Shown here: piece after piece, positions 35,974 to 42,797 of the stretch
Layout of the letters: every line of letters begins with the position of its first letter
How positions within the stretch are numbered: the stretch's first letter is position 1
Assembly: GCF_014207445.1 (NCBI RefSeq)
Contig: NZ_JACHEM010000012.1
Span: 186,001 to 250,000 of the forward strand
Length of the DNA stretch: 64,000 bases
Origin: Streptomyces candidus
Lineage (GTDB): Bacteria; Actinomycetota; Actinomycetes; Streptomycetales; Streptomycetaceae
Direction: 5' to 3'
Notes under the pieces: generated by a model
Told to the model about the DNA's origin: nothing
Database searches by the model: none
What the model saw: the letters and a program-made list of their open reading frames with translations, nothing else
Position numbers and translations under genes: made by a program

Positions 35974-36081
35974 CTGCCGGGGCCGCGGGAGCTGCCGAGG
36001 CTGCCGGGGCCGCCGGAGCTGTCGGAGCTGCCGGGGCCGCCGGAGCTGCCGGGGTTGCCGGGGCCGCCGGAGCTGCCGAGG
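35974..36081. repeat. 27-bp tandem repeat, four copies
   Basis: Four near-identical 27-bp units (35974, 36001, 36028, 36055) within a longer low-complexity tract (about 35900-36100) in the 568-bp gap between the Fe-S gene and the Yip1 gene. One plus-strand frame reads as collagen-like G-A-A triplets, another as P-G-P-P-E-L repeats, and the minus strand as A-A-P repeats after a hydrophobic segment. No start has a convincing ribosome site, so I call no gene; the rest of the gap (35755-36322) shows no feature except the Yip1 start region. Confidence 0.75.
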
Positions 36082-36322
36082 TTGCCGGCACCCAAAGAGC
36101 AGACGGAGCCGACGCGGCCAGCAGGAGCAGGACCAACGGGGCCGCCAGGACCGGCGAGCTCAGCGGGGCCCGCCACCCTCCGGCATCCCCCGGTACGCCC
36201 CCTGCCTGCCCGCCGCCCACCCCCGGAAGTCCCCCTAGGGGATGTCACAGCTCGGCCGCAAAGGCCCCCCGCTTCCCCACCGCCCGGGCACCGGCCCCTC
36301 CGGAGCGGGTACGTTCGTTCGC

Positions 36323-37282
36323 GTGGCTGGATTCAGGATCGGACGCGGCCGGGACAACCGCACGCAGCAACAACCGCAGCGGCAGCGACCGCAGCAGCAG
36401 CCGTACGGGCAGCAGGCACCGCCTCAGCCCCCGTACGGCCGCCAGCAATGGCCGCAACCGCAGACCCCGCAGCACCCGGGCGGCGGCTACGGCCCCGAGC
36501 CCGGGGGGCAGCACGGCGGATACGGCGGAGGCTCCGACGAACCGGAGTACTTCGGCGACCCGCAGCCCCACCAGGCCGGTTACGGCGACCCGGGCCGCCC
36601 CCCGTACAACCAACCGCCGCCGCACGACCCGTACGCGGCCAACAACCCGGGGCACACCCAGGTCTTCCGCGTCAACGAGGACCCGTACGGCGACGGCAAC
36701 ACGCACCAGGCGGGGGGACACCACCCGGCCCCGCCCACGGGACCGCGGCTGCACTGGAAGCAGCTCCTCTCCGGTATCGCGCTGCGCCCCGGCGCGACGT
36801 TCTGGCAGATGCGCGACCACCAGGTCTGGGCGCCGGCACTGATCGTCACGTTCCTCTACGGCATGCTCGCGGTCTTCGGCTTCGACAAGGCCCGTGAAGA
36901 GACGATCAACTCGACGTTCGCCAGCGCCATTCCGTACGTCCTCACCACAGCCGTCGCCATGGTCGTCTGCGGGCTGATCCTCGGCGCGGTCACCCACACG
37001 TTGGCGCGGCAGCTCGGCGGGGACGGTGCGTGGCAGCCGACGATCGGCCTTTCGATGCTGATCATGTCGATCACGGACGCCCCACGCCTGCTCTTCGCGC
37101 TCTTCCTGGGCGGCGACAACGGTCTGGTCCAGATCGTCGGCTGGGTGACCTGGCTTGCCGCGGGTGCCCTCTTCACCTCGATGATCAGCAAGTCGCACGA
37201 CCTGCCCTGGCCGAAGGCGCTGGGCGCGTCCGCGATCCAGCTGATCGCACTGCTCTCGCTCATCAAGCTGGGCACGCTCTAG
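36323..37282 (+). CDS. Yip1-domain membrane protein
   Basis: A 319-aa protein. A disordered N-terminus (1-150) rich in Gln, Pro, Gly and Tyr (QQQPYGQQ, GGYGP) is followed by a Yip1 membrane domain with about five helices (LSGIALRPGATFWQMRDHQVW, then LIVTFLYGMLAVFGF, FVLTTAVAMVVCGLIL-like segments and a final ALLSLIKLGTL). Yip1 proteins are membrane-organising; in streptomycetes the role is unknown. The GTG at 36323 (VAGFRIGRGRDNRTQ) is preferred over the ATG at 36242. Confidence 0.83.
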   Translation: MAGFRIGRGRDNRTQQQPQRQRPQQQPYGQQAPPQPPYGRQQWPQPQTPQHPGGGYGPEPGGQHGGYGGGSDEPEYFGDPQPHQAGYGDPGRPPYNQPPPHDPYAANNPGHTQVFRVNEDPYGDGNTHQAGGHHPAPPTGPRLHWKQLLSGIALRPGATFWQMRDHQVWAPALIVTFLYGMLAVFGFDKAREETINSTFASAIPYVLTTAVAMVVCGLILGAVTHTLARQLGGDGAWQPTIGLSMLIMSITDAPRLLFALFLGGDNGLVQIVGWVTWLAAGALFTSMISKSHDLPWPKALGASAIQLIALLSLIKLGTL

Positions 37283-37304
37283 CGACGGCGACGGCACGTA
37301 CGCG

Positions 37305-37341
37305 GAAGGGCCCGGAACGAGAATCTCGTTCCGGGCCCTTC
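37305..37341. terminator. Bidirectional terminator
   Basis: 17-bp perfect stem (37305-37321 with 37325-37341) and a 3-nt loop, followed by TTCC in the plus direction; placed between the converging Yip1 and phosphoribosyltransferase genes. Confidence 0.88.
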
Positions 37342-37369
37342 TTCCGTGGCCTTCACCCCGGTCGGTCCC

Positions 37370-37873
37370 CTACGCGTCGAGGACCTGCCCCGCTCGGCGC
37401 ACGACCGGCTTCTCCACGGACCACGGGAAGTTGATCCACTCGTCGGTCCGCTTCCACACGTACTCGCACTTCACGAGCGAATGCGACTTCTCGTACACGA
37501 CCGCGCTCCGCACCTCGGCGACGTGCTCAAGGCAGAAATCGTGCACCAGCTTCAACGTCTTGCCGGTATCGGCGACGTCGTCCGCGATCAGCACCTTCTT
37601 GTTGCTGAAGTCGATCACGTTCGGCACCGGCGCCAGCATGACCGGCATCTCCAGAGTGGTCCCCACTCCGGTGTAGAACTCGACGTTCACCAGGTTGATG
37701 TTCTTCACGTCCAGCGCGTACGCCAGCCCGCCCGCGACGAAGACCCCGCCCCGGGCGATGCTCAGAATGATGTCCGGCTCGTACCCGTCGTCGGCGACGG
37801 TCTGCGCCAGCTCCCGCACCGCATGCCCGAACCCGTCGTAGGTCAGGTTCTCTCGCACGTCACTGTTACCCAT
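37370..37873 (-). CDS. Phosphoribosyltransferase (hypoxanthine/xanthine type)
   Basis: A 167-aa type I phosphoribosyltransferase: SIARGGVFVAGGLAYAL (pyrophosphate loop) and the PRPP motif VLIADDVADTGKTL. The C-terminal VEKPVVRRAG is conserved in the group that salvages xanthine, guanine or hypoxanthine. The neighbouring dcd gene also belongs to nucleotide metabolism. The ATG at 37873 is used; a GTG at 37885 overlapping the dcd stop is equally possible and would imply coupling. Confidence 0.88.
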   Translation of the reverse strand: MGNSDVRENLTYDGFGHAVRELAQTVADDGYEPDIILSIARGGVFVAGGLAYALDVKNINLVNVEFYTGVGTTLEMPVMLAPVPNVIDFSNKKVLIADDVADTGKTLKLVHDFCLEHVAEVRSAVVYEKSHSLVKCEYVWKRTDEWINFPWSVEKPVVRRAGQVLDA

Positions 37874-37881
37874 ACCGGAAA

Positions 37882-38457
37882 TCACACCTGCGTCCGATGA
37901 AAGTTGAGGAAGGACCGCGAGGCCGTCGGCCCGCGCTGTCCCTGATAACGGGACCCGTAACGCTCGGACCCATAGGGAAACTCAGCCGAGGAACTCAGCT
38001 GGAACAAACACAGCTGGCCGATCTTCATGCCCGGCCACAGCTTGATGGGCAGAGTCGCCAGATTCGACAGCTCCAGCGTCACGTGCCCGGAGAACCCCGG
38101 ATCGATGAACCCGGCGGTCGAATGCGTCACCAGCCCGAGCCGGCCCAGCGAACTCTTCCCCTCCAGCCGCGAAGCGAGGTTGTCCGGCAACGTGATGGTC
38201 TCGTACGTCGAGGCCAGCACGAACTCGCCCGGATGAAGAATGAACGCCTCGTCCCCGTCCGGCTCCACGAGCCGCGTCAGATCGCTCTGCTCCTCCGCGG
38301 GGTCGATGTGCGGGTACCGGTGGTTCTCGAACACCCGGAAGTAGCGATCGAGGCGCACATCGACACTCGACGGCTGCACCATGGACTCGTCGTACGGATC
38401 AATGCGAACTCGTCCGGCGTCGATCTCGGCCCGGATGTCCTTGTCTGAGAGAAGCAC
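37882..38457 (-). CDS. dcd: dCTP deaminase
   Basis: A 191-aa trimeric dUTPase-fold enzyme. Signatures: LLSDKDIRAEIDAGRV at the start, QPSSVDVRLDRYFRVFENH, the phosphate-binding EGKSSLGRLGLVTHSTAGFIDPGF with catalytic Glu, then LELSNLATLPIKLWPGMKIGQ and the C-terminal YGSRYQGQRGPTASR. The last block is typical of the actinobacterial bifunctional form that both deaminates dCTP and hydrolyses the product to dUMP. The GTG at 38457 is the family start. Confidence 0.96.
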   Translation of the reverse strand: MLLSDKDIRAEIDAGRVRIDPYDESMVQPSSVDVRLDRYFRVFENHRYPHIDPAEEQSDLTRLVEPDGDEAFILHPGEFVLASTYETITLPDNLASRLEGKSSLGRLGLVTHSTAGFIDPGFSGHVTLELSNLATLPIKLWPGMKIGQLCLFQLSSSAEFPYGSERYGSRYQGQRGPTASRSFLNFHRTQV

Positions 38458-38681
38458 CCACCGAGGATACGCAGAGCGCACGGGCCCACCCCAATCGGAC
38501 GGCCCCGCGCCCCGACGCCCCCCGACGACCGACTACCCGCCTCCCCTCCACGGCCGGCCCCCGCACCCGGGCCACAACGGGGAATAGCGGGTACGGGGAG
38601 GGTTGCCATGGCAGGGGAACGCGAACCCGTCCTGCTGCCACGCCCCCGCGCCCGGGCCCGGCTCCCACCCCACCCGCCTGC

Positions 38682-38861
38682 CTATCGCTCGTCCGCCCCC
38701 ACCCCGGGCACGGGCACGGCATGCCGGAGCCGCGCACACCGGGGACACCGAACGAGCCTCCCGGGCCCGATCCGTCCCTCCCCGAGCTGCCGCAACGGGA
38801 ACGAAGAGGTGCTGAACACGTGCCCCTCGGCACAGCGGACGACGGTGCGATCGCGATCCAT
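38682..38861 (-). CDS. Small zinc-ribbon-like protein
   Basis: A 59-aa protein: CAEGH near residue 10 and CPRC near residue 40 can form a zinc site (C-x-x-x-H...C-x-x-C), separated by FSTSSFPLRQLGEGRIGPGR. Similar short proteins are frequent in streptomycetes, with no known role. GGGAAGGGA precedes the ATG at 38861. It is the only convincing gene in the 580 bp between dcd and the tRNA; the 224 bp between its 3' end and dcd (38458-38681) shows nothing else. Confidence 0.75.
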   Translation of the reverse strand: MDRDRTVVRCAEGHVFSTSSFPLRQLGEGRIGPGRLVRCPRCARLRHAVPVPGVGADER

Positions 38862-39038
38862 CAAGTCCCTTCCCCAAACCACGCGTGGACGAAGCTGCCA
38901 CATTAGGGGATATACGGGACGCGTTCCCAAGCGGCACTCCGCACCGCCCTCACACCTCCGCCGACCACTTCCCTGCCCCAGGATCCCGACATGGGGTACA
39001 GTGTCCGACGATGCGGCAACAGCTCAACGGCCGTTTCG

Positions 39039-39112
39039 GCGGGTGTAGTTTAATGGTAGAACATGAGCTTCCCAAGCTCAGAGCGCGAGTTCGATTCTCG
39101 TCACCCGCTCCA
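39039..39112 (+). tRNA. tRNA-Gly (anticodon CCC)
   Basis: Full cloverleaf: 7-bp acceptor GCGGGTG / CACCCGC, D arm with TAATGGTAGA, anticodon stem TGAGC / GCTCA closing the loop TTCCCAA (anticodon CCC), T arm CGAG-TTCGATT-CTCG, discriminator T and encoded CCA. A TACAGT hexamer 37 bp upstream may be its -10 box. Its 3' 43 bp is the target of the integrations that follow: two further copies of this 3' end lie at 42531 and 52739. Confidence 0.97.
39070..39112 (+). repeat. Attachment-site direct repeat, copy 1 (in the tRNA)
   Basis: A 43-bp segment from TCCCAAGCTC to CACCCGCTCCA, covering the anticodon-loop side, T arm and 3' end of tRNA-Gly. It is identical at 42531-42573 and 52739-52781. Typical attL-type site left by a tyrosine recombinase. 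Confidence 0.92.
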
Positions 39113-39116
39113 CTGC

Positions 39117-39150
39117 GAACCCCCAGGCCAGCGGCCCGGGGGTTCTTTGT
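39117..39150 (+). terminator. tRNA-Gly terminator
   Basis: GAACCCCC and GGGGGTTC pair around a GGCC-rich loop and are followed by TTTGTTG, right behind the tRNA CCA. The same structure with one changed base recurs behind att copy 3. Confidence 0.82.
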
Positions 39151-39337
39151 TGTCGAGACCCATTCCGGAACCGTGCACCACCTCTGCTCCGCCTGGCCCC
39201 TTCCTGACCTGCTCAGATGCCTCGCCCGCACCTGTCGCAGCGCGGCGGGGGCCGCCATCAGAATGGGGAGGGTCTGCTCCGAGGCTGGCAGGGGCCACTT
39301 CGCCGAGCTGGGCTTCTGGAGTGCTGTCAGCCGACGA

Positions 39338-41164
39338 TCAGTCTTCGTCGCCCTCGTCCACCGGATCGGTCGTGGGGTACCCGTCTTCCGTGACGACCGC
39401 CTTGCCAGTGGCCGTCTCGATCGCCTCAACCAGGGCCCGCTGCCGGGCTTCGAAGAAGCCCGCGAAGTCATCCTGGGCGAGCAACACGGGATCAGCCAGA
39501 TGAGTGCGAATGTGGTTGGCCACGGTGCCCGCGTCCACCTCGGCGTTCTTGGCGAGTCTGGGGAGGTAGGAGGAGGGCGCTGCCCCGCCGATGATGCGGT
39601 TGGTGCGTCCGGTCAGCGGGGTCTTGTTGACGATCGAGTTGTAAGTTCCCCGGGCGATGTTCTCCCTCTCGCACCACGCCTGCGGGAAGATGTGGTGGAT
39701 ATCCACGGCCTCCGCGAAGTACTCGGTGACCTCGGTCTTCTCACCAGTCCGCCAATCGACGGCGCCTTCCTTCATCAGGAGGGCGTAGATCCCCTTGTAG
39801 GCGGCGCTGTTGCGGGTGCGCAATGTCAGCAGGCGGCTCTCACTGAACCGAGCGTCGCGGATGGTGCGGGGTTCGGCGCCTGTGCCGCGTACCCAGCCCA
39901 CGGTTTCGGGGAGGTCGTGGCTGAACCTTGTCTCCGTCGAGCCGCCGTACAGCTCGCCGAACACACCGCACCAGTACCAACGGGCCAGCTTCTGTTGCGC
40001 ACCAGCCGGTTCGGCATCCTCACCCAGCGTGCTGAGGATCGCGGCGAGAGGGATCAGCTGGGTGCCGTACGGCAGGAACTTGGTGTCGAAGAGGTACTGC
40101 TGGCGGAGGAACTTGGCGGCGTCCTTGAAGCCCTGGACGACCATTGGCGCGAAGCGGCGGTACTCCTCCAACCCCAGTTCCAGCATGTCCTTGCGCTTGC
40201 AGCCGATTCGCGGCCGGCGCTCTTCGTCGATCCCGCCGGTAGCCGCCTCGGCTCGCCGGGCCGCCGTCGCCATCAGGGTGACGGCCTGCAGGAAGTCGGT
40301 GTTGGAGACCTCTTTGAGGACGCGGTACTCCGGCGCCTTCCACGCGGTCCGGACCACTTTGTCCCAGTGATTGCGCAGGTCGAACTCTTCGGCGGCATAC
40401 GTGGCGGTGAGCAGCTCGAAGACAGTGAGGGTGACGCCGCCGGTGTTGACCTTCTCGAAGACCTGGCAGACAGCCTGGCGCTCAGTCTGCTTCCCGAGCT
40501 CGATCACCGGCACCTGGTAGAGCTCGAAAGGGCGAACGAACGCTTCCTCGAAGTCCCGCCACCACTTGCGGCCGTCCTCGCCCTGCGCCTTCCAGTAGTC
40601 CTCGTAGCCGTAGCTCCAATCGCGGTTGGTGAAGAGCTGGGAGAGCGGGAAGAGCCGGGCCGCGTACTCCTTCTCCGGAGTCGAGCAATCCTCGATGGGT
40701 TCGCCCCTGAAGCTGCGGGCCACCCGATCAGCCGGCAGAAGGCGGATGGCGTCCTCACGGTCCAACTGGGGATCGAGGGCCTTGACCATGTCGACGTAGA
40801 ACCAGCCGGAGATCCGCTGCTTGCGCTGGTTCTGTGTCTCGACCGGCTTGCCGAGCATGAGCGACTGGAAGAGTGAGGTCATCCGCTGCTGGCCATCGAG
40901 AATCAGGGTGTCCGGTTCGATGCCCAGAGGCGGGGTGGCGCCTTCCACCGGGCGCCACTTGAAGCGAACGTCACCGCCGGTCTGCAGCAACATGAGGGTG
41001 CCGACCGGGTATCCACGAGAGATCGAGGCGAGCAGGCTGATGATGTTGTGGTCCGGCCACACCCAGCCGCGCTGGAACTCCGGCAGCTGTGCTTCACCCT
41101 CGGCTACCCGCCGCAGCAGTTTGACCAGCTGGATCTTGTCGATCCCGAACGCTTGCTCCGTCAC
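39338..41164 (-). CDS. DUF262-HNH protein, GmrSD-like type IV restriction family
   Basis: A 608-aa protein. The N-terminal DUF262 (ParB-like NTPase) domain has LPEFQRGWVW and the signature LDGQQRMTSLF (about 88-98), a fold that hydrolyses nucleotides. The middle is helical (NTDFLQAVTLMATAARR). The C-terminus holds an HNH/DUF1524-type nuclease centre: VDIHHIFPQAWCERENI near 487 and YNSIVNKTPLTGRTNRIIG. Fusion of these two domains is the GmrS-GmrD arrangement that cleaves modified phage DNA. A GTG start at 41164 follows a GAGGGGG site. It is an antiphage effector by family; its target modification is unknown. Confidence 0.85.
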   Translation of the reverse strand: MTEQAFGIDKIQLVKLLRRVAEGEAQLPEFQRGWVWPDHNIISLLASISRGYPVGTLMLLQTGGDVRFKWRPVEGATPPLGIEPDTLILDGQQRMTSLFQSLMLGKPVETQNQRKQRISGWFYVDMVKALDPQLDREDAIRLLPADRVARSFRGEPIEDCSTPEKEYAARLFPLSQLFTNRDWSYGYEDYWKAQGEDGRKWWRDFEEAFVRPFELYQVPVIELGKQTERQAVCQVFEKVNTGGVTLTVFELLTATYAAEEFDLRNHWDKVVRTAWKAPEYRVLKEVSNTDFLQAVTLMATAARRAEAATGGIDEERRPRIGCKRKDMLELGLEEYRRFAPMVVQGFKDAAKFLRQQYLFDTKFLPYGTQLIPLAAILSTLGEDAEPAGAQQKLARWYWCGVFGELYGGSTETRFSHDLPETVGWVRGTGAEPRTIRDARFSESRLLTLRTRNSAAYKGIYALLMKEGAVDWRTGEKTEVTEYFAEAVDIHHIFPQAWCERENIARGTYNSIVNKTPLTGRTNRIIGGAAPSSYLPRLAKNAEVDAGTVANHIRTHLADPVLLAQDDFAGFFEARQRALVEAIETATGKAVVTEDGYPTTDPVDEGDED

Positions 41165-41367
41165 GGTCCGCCCCCCCTCGACACTGAACGCTGCCGAGAG
41201 GCTATCGGGTGGCCGAGTGAACACGAGGTCGCTCTGAGCTGAAGCCGACAAGGGATGGCGGCACCTGCCTCCCTCTTCCCAGGGGCCGACGCTGCTCATG
41301 CCTGGCAAGTCGCGCACCGGCGCGGTGCGCCCTGGTCGGTACTGGGGCAGTTAAACCACCACAGCGC

Positions 41368-41383
41368 GCATACTCCAGTATGC
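41368..41383. promoter_or_regulatory. Candidate autoregulatory operator of the toxin-antitoxin pair
   Basis: GCATAC-TCCA-GTATGC is a perfect 6-bp inverted repeat ending 8 bp before the antitoxin ATG, where RHH antitoxins normally bind to repress their own operon. Confidence 0.6.
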
Positions 41384-41390
41384 TTGGCGC

Positions 41391-41633
41391 ATGTCATTGA
41401 CGACACGCATCACTGTCACCCTGCCCACCGACCAGGTGGCTGAGCTCCGCAAGCTGACCGACAACGTCTCCGGGTACGTGGCGGAAGCCGTGGCCCGCCA
41501 GATCCGGCACCAGTTGCTCGGGGACGACTTGCGGCGACATGAGGAAGAGCACGGCAGCTTCACCGAGGAAGAGCTCGCCGAGGCTCACTCGAAGATCTTT
41601 GGCAGCGCCGACGAGCGATCGAGTGCCGCGTGA
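41391..41633 (+). CDS. Ribbon-helix-helix antitoxin
   Basis: An 80-aa protein. Residues 4-48 (RITVTLPTDQVAELRKLTDN, then VSGYVAEAVARQIRHQLL) give the beta-strand and two helices of a CopG/RHH DNA-binding domain. The C-terminal half is acidic (HEEEHGSFTEEELAEAH) and likely wraps the toxin. Its last codon overlaps the PIN toxin start (GTGA), the standard antitoxin-first order. It should both repress the operon and neutralise the toxin. Confidence 0.87.
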   Translation: MSLTTRITVTLPTDQVAELRKLTDNVSGYVAEAVARQIRHQLLGDDLRRHEEEHGSFTEEELAEAHSKIFGSADERSSAA

Positions 41634-42031
41634 CGGAGCGTGTCGAGACCGTCGTCCTGGACTCCGAGGGGCTGTCGGCCTGGGTCGCGCAGGACCGGAA
41701 GGTCCTCGCGATGCTGCGGGTGTTCCATGACATGGGTGCGGACCTGGTCGTAGGGGCGAACACGATCGTGGAAGTCAGCCATGCGCGGACCAACATGTCG
41801 CGGCTGAACTGGACCTTGTCACGGGTCAAGGTGGAACCGGTCACCGAGCAGGCGGCCAAGGCAGCCGCCGAACTGCTGAAAGAGACCGGGCTGCACGGCC
41901 ACAAGTACGCCATCGACGCCACCGTGGCGGAGGTCGCCCTGCGGCAGCCAGGGCCCGTCGCGCTTCTCACCTCCGACGCCGACGACATGACGAAGCTGTG
42001 CGGCAGTCGCGTCCGCATCGTCTCTCTCTGA
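41630..42031 (+). CDS. PIN-domain toxin (VapC-like)
   Basis: A 133-aa PIN RNase. Acidic active-site residues are in place: Asp in VVLDSEGLSAW (residue 11), Glu in TIVEVSHA (about 48), Asp in AIDATVAEVAL (about 97) and Asp in LLTSDADDM (about 117). It probably cleaves a tRNA or other structured RNA unless bound by the antitoxin encoded just upstream, with which it overlaps by 4 bp. A GTG start is used. Confidence 0.88.
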   Translation: MTERVETVVLDSEGLSAWVAQDRKVLAMLRVFHDMGADLVVGANTIVEVSHARTNMSRLNWTLSRVKVEPVTEQAAKAAAELLKETGLHGHKYAIDATVAEVALRQPGPVALLTSDADDMTKLCGSRVRIVSL

Positions 42032-42176
42032 ACCATCGGCACCTCGGCCGGGATGCCTCAGCCAGCACCGCCGGTCCGAGTCCGGCCGGTTCATGGCTTC
42101 ACAGTCGGGCCGAGGGGCAGGACGATCTCCGCAACCATCGCAGCGGTGGCAGAGGTATTCGTTCCAGGGGGTCGGC

Positions 42177-42347
42177 ATGGCGAAATGCGGTGCGCGCACC
42201 AAGACCGGCGGCCGTTGTCAGCGGAAGGTGGTGACGGGCACTTCCCGTTGCCCCGTGCATCAGGGTGCTTGGTCGGCCTACGGAGTGGCCCAGCGCAAGG
42301 AGAAGGAAGCGCAGGCGAAGAAGCGCGGGATACGGAAAAAGCGTTAG
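42177..42347 (+). CDS. Small zinc-motif protein
   Basis: A 56-aa basic protein: C-G-A-R-T-K-T-G-G-R-C followed by C-P-V-H-Q-G forms a Cys/Cys/Cys/His zinc site, a pattern seen in small phage- and plasmid-borne proteins. The tail is Lys/Arg-rich (KRGIRKKR), suggesting nucleic-acid binding. GGGGGT lies before the ATG. It is the last gene of cassette 1; 42348-42400 shows nothing else. Confidence 0.65.
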   Translation: MAKCGARTKTGGRCQRKVVTGTSRCPVHQGAWSAYGVAQRKEKEAQAKKRGIRKKR

Positions 42348-42400
42348 CGTCGGCGCGAGCGCCTTCAGGGTCGCACCCGCGCGGGGCATGCGCACAGGAT

Positions 42401-42530
42401 CGTGCCACAACGTGCCAGGAGGGGCGGTAAACAGCGGTCACCACGGGCTTCACCGGAGCTGTACACGAACAACGCCAAGCAGCCATCAACCCAGGCCAGA
42501 GGCCATTCACAGACCGAAGTACAGGGTGAT
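42401..42530 (+). repeat. Conserved attachment arm, copy A (right end of cassette 1)
   Basis: 130 bp directly before att copy 2. It aligns without gaps to 52609-52738 before att copy 3: shared blocks include CGTGCCACAACGTGCCAG, GGGGCGGTAAACAGCGGTCA and GAAGTACAGGGTGA. Likely recombinase arm-binding DNA; no reading frame is conserved convincingly. Confidence 0.8.
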
Positions 42531-42573
42531 TCCCAAGCTCAGAGCGCGAGTTCGATTCTCGTCACCCGCTCCA
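42531..42573 (+). repeat. Attachment-site direct repeat, copy 2
   Basis: Exact 43-bp copy of the tRNA-Gly 3' end. The tRNA 5' half is absent, so it is not a tRNA gene. It is the junction between the two cassettes. Confidence 0.92.
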
Positions 42574-42582
42574 TCAATCTTG

Positions 42583-42615
42583 ACAAAGCCCCGAGCCAAC
42601 GGCTCGGGGCTTTGT
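42583..42615 (+). terminator. Terminator behind att copy 2
   Basis: 15-bp perfect stem (42583-42597 with 42601-42615), AAC loop, ending in TTTGT. Its sequence differs from the terminator behind copies 1 and 3, so the tRNA tail in this cassette came with its own terminator from another tRNA-Gly locus. Confidence 0.85.
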
Positions 42616-42797
42616 CGTCGCTCGATGAAGTCTGATCGACATCTCTACGGACTGCGGATGGCGTTAGGGAACCTTCGCGACACGAGTGACCTCTCGGTGG
42701 TCGACGCCTGGGGTGACAGGCGTCGATCGATAGCGCTCACCGCAGTCAGGCTGAGTCACACCAAACTGGCCGAGGCCCCGTATACGCAGGGTCAGCG

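Larger units (their letters stand above)
39070..42573. mobile_element. Integrated cassette 1 (tRNA-Gly), no integrase
   Basis: Bounded by exact 43-bp att repeats, one in the tRNA and one at 42531. Contents: a DUF262/HNH nuclease, an RHH antitoxin with PIN toxin, and a small zinc-motif protein, all of the conflict/defence type. No integrase, excisionase or transfer gene is present. The right end carries a 130-bp arm also found at the right end of cassette 2, which implies recognition by the same, absent, recombinase. Confidence 0.82.

Noticed and set aside
35885..36220. Minus-strand 111-aa Ala/Pro protein with a signal-like segment
   Set aside because: Entirely made of the 27-bp repeat tract, no ribosome site; kept only as a repeat.
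38399..38833. 144-codon minus-strand frame near the zinc-ribbon gene
   Set aside because: Gly/Arg-rich noise overlapping the better supported 59-aa gene.
42531..42573. att copy 2 (and copy 3) as additional tRNA-Gly genes
   Set aside because: Only the 3' part is present; acceptor 5' strand, D arm and the 5' half of the anticodon arm are missing.
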